Source: an uncultured Litorivicinus sp. (GTDB lineage: Bacteria; Pseudomonadota; Gammaproteobacteria; Pseudomonadales; Litorivicinaceae). Taken from it: 10,357 bases of DNA. Below, in pieces: positions 6,846 through 10,357 of this stretch (position 1 is its first letter; each line of letters opens with the position of its first letter). The notes beneath the pieces are model-generated. The model did not search any database. It saw only the letters and a list, made by a program, of their open reading frames with translations, and was not told where the DNA came from. A program made the translations under genes and the position numbers. Location of the stretch: positions 1 to 10,357 of the forward strand of contig CALKMT010000083.1 of NCBI GenBank assembly GCA_938091715.1. Reading direction: 5' to 3'.

Positions 6846-6984
6846 CGATCGCCCCTCGGCCTAATCCTTGGATATAGGATCGGCTGGCGACCAGAAAACG
6901 GCGACCGAAACCAAAGAATGAGTCACAAGGTGGCGATCCTCGCGGAATTGTCCGCGGGTTCTGATACGATGGGGGAAATAAAAA
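6846..6984 (+). promoter_or_regulatory. tatD-tetR gap with inverted repeat, candidate TetR operator
   Basis: This is the longest gene-free stretch in the window. CGCGGA (6941-6946) and TCCGCG (6951-6956) form a perfect 6-bp inverted repeat around ATTG, extendable by a C-G pair and a T-G wobble. It starts 44 nt before the tetR ATG, a typical place for an autoregulatory TetR operator. A second repeat, ATCCT (6864-6868) with AGGAT (6876-6880), lies upstream. TACGAT (6965-6970), preceded by TG, resembles an extended -10, but a start from it would leave almost no leader. GGGGGA (6971-6976) is the ribosome binding site. I see no T-tract, so no intrinsic terminator for tatD. Confidence 0.45.
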
Positions 6985-7617
6985 ATGAATCCCTTACCGA
7001 GTTTCACATTGGAATCTAATCAGCGAAAAAAACGCGAGTTCATCCGCCGCGAGATTGAAATCCTCGAGGCCACCGAGCGTTTACTGAAAACGACGGACGA
7101 TAACGTCACCGTTGATCGGATCGCGGCCGAGGTTGGCATCGGTAAGGGGACCATCTACAAACACTTCAAAACCAAACACGAGATCGTTGCCCGCTTGGTG
7201 GAACTGGTCCTGCTTGCGCGCTGGGATATCCTGGCCGCCTCGGAACGTACCCCAATGGATCGCTTGCAGGGCTACCTGAAATTCCGGCTTGGGCAGCCCG
7301 AGCAGGAACGCTATCTGCGCCTGTGGCATCAATCTCTGGTGGATTATCAGCAGCGCGAGTCGATTGAGCTGCTGGCCAAACGCACAGAGCAAGAACGTTT
7401 TCGACTGGCAGAGCTGTTGGATCAGGCTGGTTGCACCAGCGAATCTCGCTCGCCGCTAACGATGGCGGGGCTGTTGTTGGCGATGGTGCAGGGAATTTTG
7501 ATCGAAGGAGCCTCGCAGTTGCACCCGGATATGCCCGAGTCGATCAACGGCGGTGTCGGTCAATGGTTACTGGATTCGGTTAACCGTCATTCCACCCGGC
7601 GAGTAACGGTCTTATGA
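6985..7617 (+). CDS. TetR-family transcriptional regulator
   Basis: This is a 210-residue one-component repressor-type regulator. The N-terminal DNA-binding domain contains the TetR helix-turn-helix VTVDRIAAEVGIGKGTIYKHFKTK (41-64), with the GxGKGTxYxHF signature of the recognition helix. The C-terminal ligand-binding domain is divergent, so the inducer cannot be read from sequence. The N-terminus is rich in Lys and Arg (QRKKREFIRRE), which may add DNA contacts. A TetR gene downstream of tatD also occurs in Pseudomonas, so the position may be conserved. Here it begins a run in which its stop overlaps the moaA start (ATGA). It probably controls itself and the downstream moaA, thioesterase and permease genes, with the repeat at 6939-6958 as likely operator. 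That regulatory link is inference. Confidence 0.9.
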   Translation: MNPLPSFTLESNQRKKREFIRREIEILEATERLLKTTDDNVTVDRIAAEVGIGKGTIYKHFKTKHEIVARLVELVLLARWDILAASERTPMDRLQGYLKFRLGQPEQERYLRLWHQSLVDYQQRESIELLAKRTEQERFRLAELLDQAGCTSESRSPLTMAGLLLAMVQGILIEGASQLHPDMPESINGGVGQWLLDSVNRHSTRRVTVL

Positions 7618-8576
7618 GCCTGATTGACGGTCAGGGGCGTCAATTTAAGTCGTTGCGAATCAGCCTGACCAGCGCGTGCAATTACGCCTGTGACTACTGC
7701 GTGCCCGAGGGCACCTTGCTCAAGGCCTCACCCGAAGCTCTAAGTGGCGAGGACTTGATGCGGTTGGTCAGCCTGCTGCACCGGGTGCTGGGTCTGAGCA
7801 AGCTGCGCTTGACCGGCGGCGAGCCTTTGATTGCGCCCAACCTAAAGACCGTTTTGCGGGCCATCCCCGAGTTGGGCATCGACACCAGCGTCACTACCAA
7901 CGCGCAATTTTTGAGCCGTCATTGCCAGGACATCGCCCGGGCCGGTCTGTCAGGGGTCAACGTCAGTCTGGACGCTCTGGATCCCGAGGTGTTCAGAGTG
8001 TTGGCCAAGTCGGGTGATGTAGGCACGGTATTGCAGGGGATCGAAGACGCATTGGCCCTGGGCTTACGGGTCAAGGTCAACACCGTACCCATGCGAACCA
8101 AGAACCGAGACCAATTGGCGCCACTGTTTGACTGGTGCAGCCAGCGTGGTATCGAATTGCGTTTTATCGAATTGATGCGCATGGGGCACCTGTCGAACCC
8201 GGCGGCGTTCGAGGCAGACTTTATCAGTGAGGCCGAGATCGTTGATCTGTTGTCCGAGTTCGGCCCAGCCACGCAACAACCCCGCGAGGCCAACAGCACC
8301 AGCTATAGCTATCTGAATGAACGGGGTAAGTTTGGGTTTATCTCAAACGAATCGGCGCCGTTTTGCTCGGATTGCGATCGCCTACGTCTTAGCAGTGACG
8401 GGCGAATTTTTGGCTGCATTTCCTCGACGCACAATCGCGATATTCGCCCGGCCTTGGCCATGGAAACCGCGGATGCTCTGGCCTTTATTCAAGAGGCCCT
8501 GGGCGACACCCTGAAGTCCAAACAGCCGGTTCGATTCAGTGGTGAGCAAACCATCATGCAGATTATCGGGGGCTGA
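7614..8576 (+). CDS. moaA: GTP 3',8-cyclase MoaA (radical SAM)
   Basis: MoaA uses S-adenosylmethionine and two [4Fe-4S] clusters to turn GTP into 3',8-cyclo-dihydro-GTP, the first step of molybdenum cofactor synthesis. The 320-residue protein has the radical SAM cluster motif CNYACDYC (Cys22, Cys26, Cys29). It also has LTGGEP (66-71) and the C-terminal substrate-binding cluster Cys251, Cys254 and Cys268 in FCSDCDRLRLSSDG...GC. RFIELMRMG (183-191) is typical. The conserved C-terminal Gly-Gly tail, required for catalysis, is present (IIGG). One departure is TTNA at 94-97, where TTNG is usual. No other moa, mog or moe gene is in view. The start overlaps the tetR stop, and the stop abuts the next gene's GTG. 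A MoaA-like paralogue with another role is possible but less likely. Confidence 0.92.
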   Translation: MSLIDGQGRQFKSLRISLTSACNYACDYCVPEGTLLKASPEALSGEDLMRLVSLLHRVLGLSKLRLTGGEPLIAPNLKTVLRAIPELGIDTSVTTNAQFLSRHCQDIARAGLSGVNVSLDALDPEVFRVLAKSGDVGTVLQGIEDALALGLRVKVNTVPMRTKNRDQLAPLFDWCSQRGIELRFIELMRMGHLSNPAAFEADFISEAEIVDLLSEFGPATQQPREANSTSYSYLNERGKFGFISNESAPFCSDCDRLRLSSDGRIFGCISSTHNRDIRPALAMETADALAFIQEALGDTLKSKQPVRFSGEQTIMQIIGG

Positions 8577-8987
8577 GTGCAGTCACTGGTACAACGCGTG
8601 CGGGCGGGGACGCCCATGGTCGAGTTCATGGGCCTCGAATTTGTTGATTCATCGGACGCAGTCCACCGTTTTGGTGCGCCTTATTCATCCTGCAAGAATC
8701 AGTTGGACGTGGCCTTTGGCGGCGCGATTGCGACGGGTTTGACTCTGGCGGGCTGGTTTTCATTGACCCAAGCGGCTGAATCGATCACCGGGTCCGAGTG
8801 CAACCCTATGGTGGCTCGGGCTGAGTTCATCTTTAGTGCGCCACACCCCGGACCTGAGCTGACCTTCCTCAGCCCTGTGACGCATCTGTCCGCTTGGCAA
8901 GGGCGGTTGCGCCATTCCATGACCACGCATCTATCAGACCCGCAAGGACACATCTGTGCGCAAGCCGATCTGACCTTTGTTCTGTGA
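8577..8987 (+). CDS. YiiD_C-like hotdog-fold thioesterase
   Basis: This 136-residue protein resembles the thioesterase domain found at the C-terminus of E. coli YiiD, which occurs alone in many Proteobacteria. The clearest sign is KNQLDVAFGGAIATGLTLAGW (40-60), matching the family pattern N-x-x-x-x-A/T-x-F-G-G-S/A-L/I followed by LAGW. Later segments (ARAEFIFSAPHPG, LTFLSPV) fit the hotdog beta-sheet. The family is thought to hydrolyse acyl-CoA or acyl-ACP thioesters, but the substrate is unknown. The GTG start directly follows the moaA stop, with GGGGG (8568-8572) as ribosome binding site. A later in-frame ATG at 8616 would remove the family-like first helix, so the GTG is preferred. The stop overlaps the permease start. 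Confidence 0.78.
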   Translation: MQSLVQRVRAGTPMVEFMGLEFVDSSDAVHRFGAPYSSCKNQLDVAFGGAIATGLTLAGWFSLTQAAESITGSECNPMVARAEFIFSAPHPGPELTFLSPVTHLSAWQGRLRHSMTTHLSDPQGHICAQADLTFVL

Positions 8988-9913
8988 GTGCCCTGTTTTC
9001 CATCGTGTTGCCCGTCTTTGCGGTGATCGGGCTGGGGTATTGGGTCAAGCGCCGAGCCTGGCTGTCGGATCAGGCTGAGAACGATTTTTCCTGGTGGGTT
9101 TATTACGTGGCGGTGCCCCCGCTGTTGTTTTTGGCCATGGCCCAAACCCCGGCCACGGTGCTGATTCAGTGGCGTTTTCTGGCCGCCTATGTGGCTGGGA
9201 CGGTGGTGCTGTGGGGCTTGATCGCGCTGATCGCGCGGCCCTGGGTGCAAGGGTTTGAAAGTCGCTGGCTGCTGGGATTGGGCGGGACCTTTTCCAACTC
9301 GGTGTATCTGGGGATCCCACTGGTGCAGACCGCGTTTGGCGGGCAGGGAACGCAATGGGTGGTGCTCATTGCCCTGGCCAGCAATTTGTTATTTGTCGCG
9401 GGCACGGCGGTGGTGTTGGGGGCCCGGCAACGAGCCCGAGCAAGCTCAGTGTTGCTGGACACGCTTAAAAACCCACTGTTGATGGCGATTGCACTGGGGT
9501 TACTGTTTTCGGCCAGTGGCTTTCAGATCCCGATCGGGATTGAGCGCCTGTTGTCGGTGTTGGCCCAGGCCGCCGCGCCGGTGGCATTATTTGCCTTGGG
9601 ATTGACCTTGGGTGGCACTGCGATTGGTTTGAATACCCTGCCAGGGCGAGTCTGGGGGTTGACCGCGGCCAAGCTGTTTGCCCATCCGGCCCTAGTGGCA
9701 CTGGGCTGTTGGTGCTTGGCGGTGCCCGCGTTGCAGGCTCAGGTCGCCATCTTGGTCGCCGCGTTGCCGGCGGGGGCGCTGGCCCATCTGATGGCCCAGC
9801 GCTTTGGTTATCAGGCCAGTGCTGTGGCCAGCGCGGTCATGATGGGCACCGTGTTCAGCCTGCTAACGCTGACTTTGTTGCTGTCACTTGGCGTGTTCAC
9901 AGAGCTCCAATAA
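8984..9913 (+). CDS. AEC-family transporter (auxin efflux carrier type)
   Basis: This 309-residue integral membrane permease has about ten hydrophobic segments in two five-helix halves. Family hallmarks include the N-terminal LFSIVLPVFAVIGLGYW, GTFSNSVYLGIPL (101-113), APVALFALGLTLGG (198-211), AAKLFAHP (228-235) and the C-terminal LPAGALAHLMAQRFGY (261-276). Bacterial AEC members include carriers of malonate, malate or other organic acids, but the substrate here is unknown. The start is taken as GTG at 8984, forming a GTGA overlap with the thioesterase stop and giving the usual length. An ATG at 8894 would add a 30-residue hydrophilic extension inside the thioesterase gene. There is no clear ribosome binding site, so coupling is likely. 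The 3' end overlaps the convergent epimerase gene by 30 bp. Confidence 0.9.
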   Translation: MSALFSIVLPVFAVIGLGYWVKRRAWLSDQAENDFSWWVYYVAVPPLLFLAMAQTPATVLIQWRFLAAYVAGTVVLWGLIALIARPWVQGFESRWLLGLGGTFSNSVYLGIPLVQTAFGGQGTQWVVLIALASNLLFVAGTAVVLGARQRARASSVLLDTLKNPLLMAIALGLLFSASGFQIPIGIERLLSVLAQAAAPVALFALGLTLGGTAIGLNTLPGRVWGLTAAKLFAHPALVALGCWCLAVPALQAQVAILVAALPAGALAHLMAQRFGYQASAVASAVMMGTVFSLLTLTLLLSLGVFTELQ

Positions 9914-10291
9914 AACCCCTTCGGTGCCCTTGGGGTGTAAAAATGCGACCCGGGTATTGTGTGCGCCTTGAACCGGCGCCTCTTGTAACAGGGTGAATCC
10001 GGCGGCTTTTAGGCGGGCCATTTCGGCATCAATATCATCCACTGTGATGGCTACCTGCTGGACGCCACCTTTACCGCCATTCTTGGCAATGAATCGACCG
10101 ATCGGCGTGTCGGCTCCCAGCGGGCACAGCAGCTCGAATTTCGACGGGCCAATTTGGAAAAACGCCACTTCGACGCCCTGATCGGCCACGGTTTCCCGGC
10201 CCAAGTACTCAAATCCCAGACCTTTATAGGTTTCAATGCCCTGATCCAGGTCAAGGACGGCAACGCCTACGTGGTCAATTTTTTCTAACAT
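9884..10291 (-). CDS. mce: Methylmalonyl-CoA epimerase-like VOC protein
   Basis: Methylmalonyl-CoA epimerase interconverts (S)- and (R)-methylmalonyl-CoA in propionate, odd-chain fatty acid and branched-chain amino acid breakdown. The 135-residue protein has two VOC beta-alpha-beta modules and typical segments: KIDHVGVAVLDLDQGIETY (4-22), VAFFQIG (42-48), FELLCPLGADTPIGRFI (52-68), FLHPKGTEGVLLELCE (117-132). Expected metal ligands His7 and Glu129 are present, and Glu53 stands where the Propionibacterium enzyme has Gln65. However the usual GxHHxA pair is GVQQVA (Gln78-Gln79), so the third ligand, His91 in Propionibacterium, is Gln. The function may therefore be altered. The ATG at 10291 has GAGGA (complement of 10301-10305) upstream. 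It converges on the permease gene. The 66 bases beyond the start show no clear promoter. Confidence 0.82.
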   Translation of the reverse strand: MLEKIDHVGVAVLDLDQGIETYKGLGFEYLGRETVADQGVEVAFFQIGPSKFELLCPLGADTPIGRFIAKNGGKGGVQQVAITVDDIDAEMARLKAAGFTLLQEAPVQGAHNTRVAFLHPKGTEGVLLELCEHAK

Positions 10292-10357
10292 GGATTGGTG
10301 TCCTCAGGTTTGCGAATGGAGTATGTTCATTGGGTACGCAGAATAAGGATAAACCTA

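Noticed and set aside
6939..6965. Inverted repeat as an intrinsic terminator for tatD
   Set aside because: The bases after the stem do not form a T-tract. Position before the regulator gene favours an operator or no function.
8894..8983. Earlier ATG start for the AEC permease giving 339 residues
   Set aside because: It adds a hydrophilic 30-residue extension lying within the thioesterase gene. The GTG at 8984 gives the normal family N-terminus and a coupled GTGA junction.
8699..9355. 218-codon minus-strand open frame
   Set aside because: It runs antisense to the thioesterase and permease genes, resembles no family I know, and has a low-complexity His/Gln/Pro/Arg composition typical of antisense shadows in GC-rich DNA.

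Overview
The window is ordinary chromosomal DNA from a gammaproteobacterium of fairly high GC, judged by eye. The gene order fabD-fabG-acpP-fabF-mltG-tmk-holB-pilZ-tatD-tetR is the conserved layout of Pseudomonas and related aerobic Gammaproteobacteria. The class-specific type IV pilus PilZ between holB and tatD supports this. I cannot name the genus. Nothing looks mobile or phage-like, and I saw no tRNA, rRNA or CRISPR array.

Region 1 (1-3221) is the type II fatty acid synthesis cluster. It holds fabD (its 5' end lies outside the window), fabG (4-nt overlap with fabD), acpP and fabF. acpP has its own transcription signals: a near-consensus sigma70 promoter in the fabG-acpP gap, an inverted-repeat-rich leader, and a strong intrinsic terminator before fabF. 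This fits the much higher demand for acyl carrier protein than for the enzymes.

Region 2 (3225-6845) is a tightly packed run of mltG (peptidoglycan lytic transglycosylase), tmk (dTMP kinase), holB (DNA polymerase III delta prime), pilZ and tatD. Most junctions are ATGA overlaps. pabC, usually found between fabF and mltG, is absent.

Region 3 (6846-9913) starts with a 139-nt gap holding an inverted repeat. A second run follows: a TetR-family regulator, moaA (GTP 3',8-cyclase of molybdenum cofactor synthesis), a YiiD_C-like hotdog thioesterase and an AEC-family permease. All four are joined by overlapping or abutting start and stop codons. moaA with no other cofactor gene, set between a regulator, a thioesterase and a permease, is the least ordinary arrangement here.

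Region 4 (9884-10357) has a convergent minus-strand gene for a methylmalonyl-CoA epimerase-like VOC protein. Its 3' end overlaps the permease gene by 30 bp, and a normally conserved His-His pair, which includes a metal ligand, reads Gln-Gln. I found no clear evidence of a wholly new system. The best leads are the acpP leader, the tetR-moaA-thioesterase-AEC unit and the altered epimerase site.
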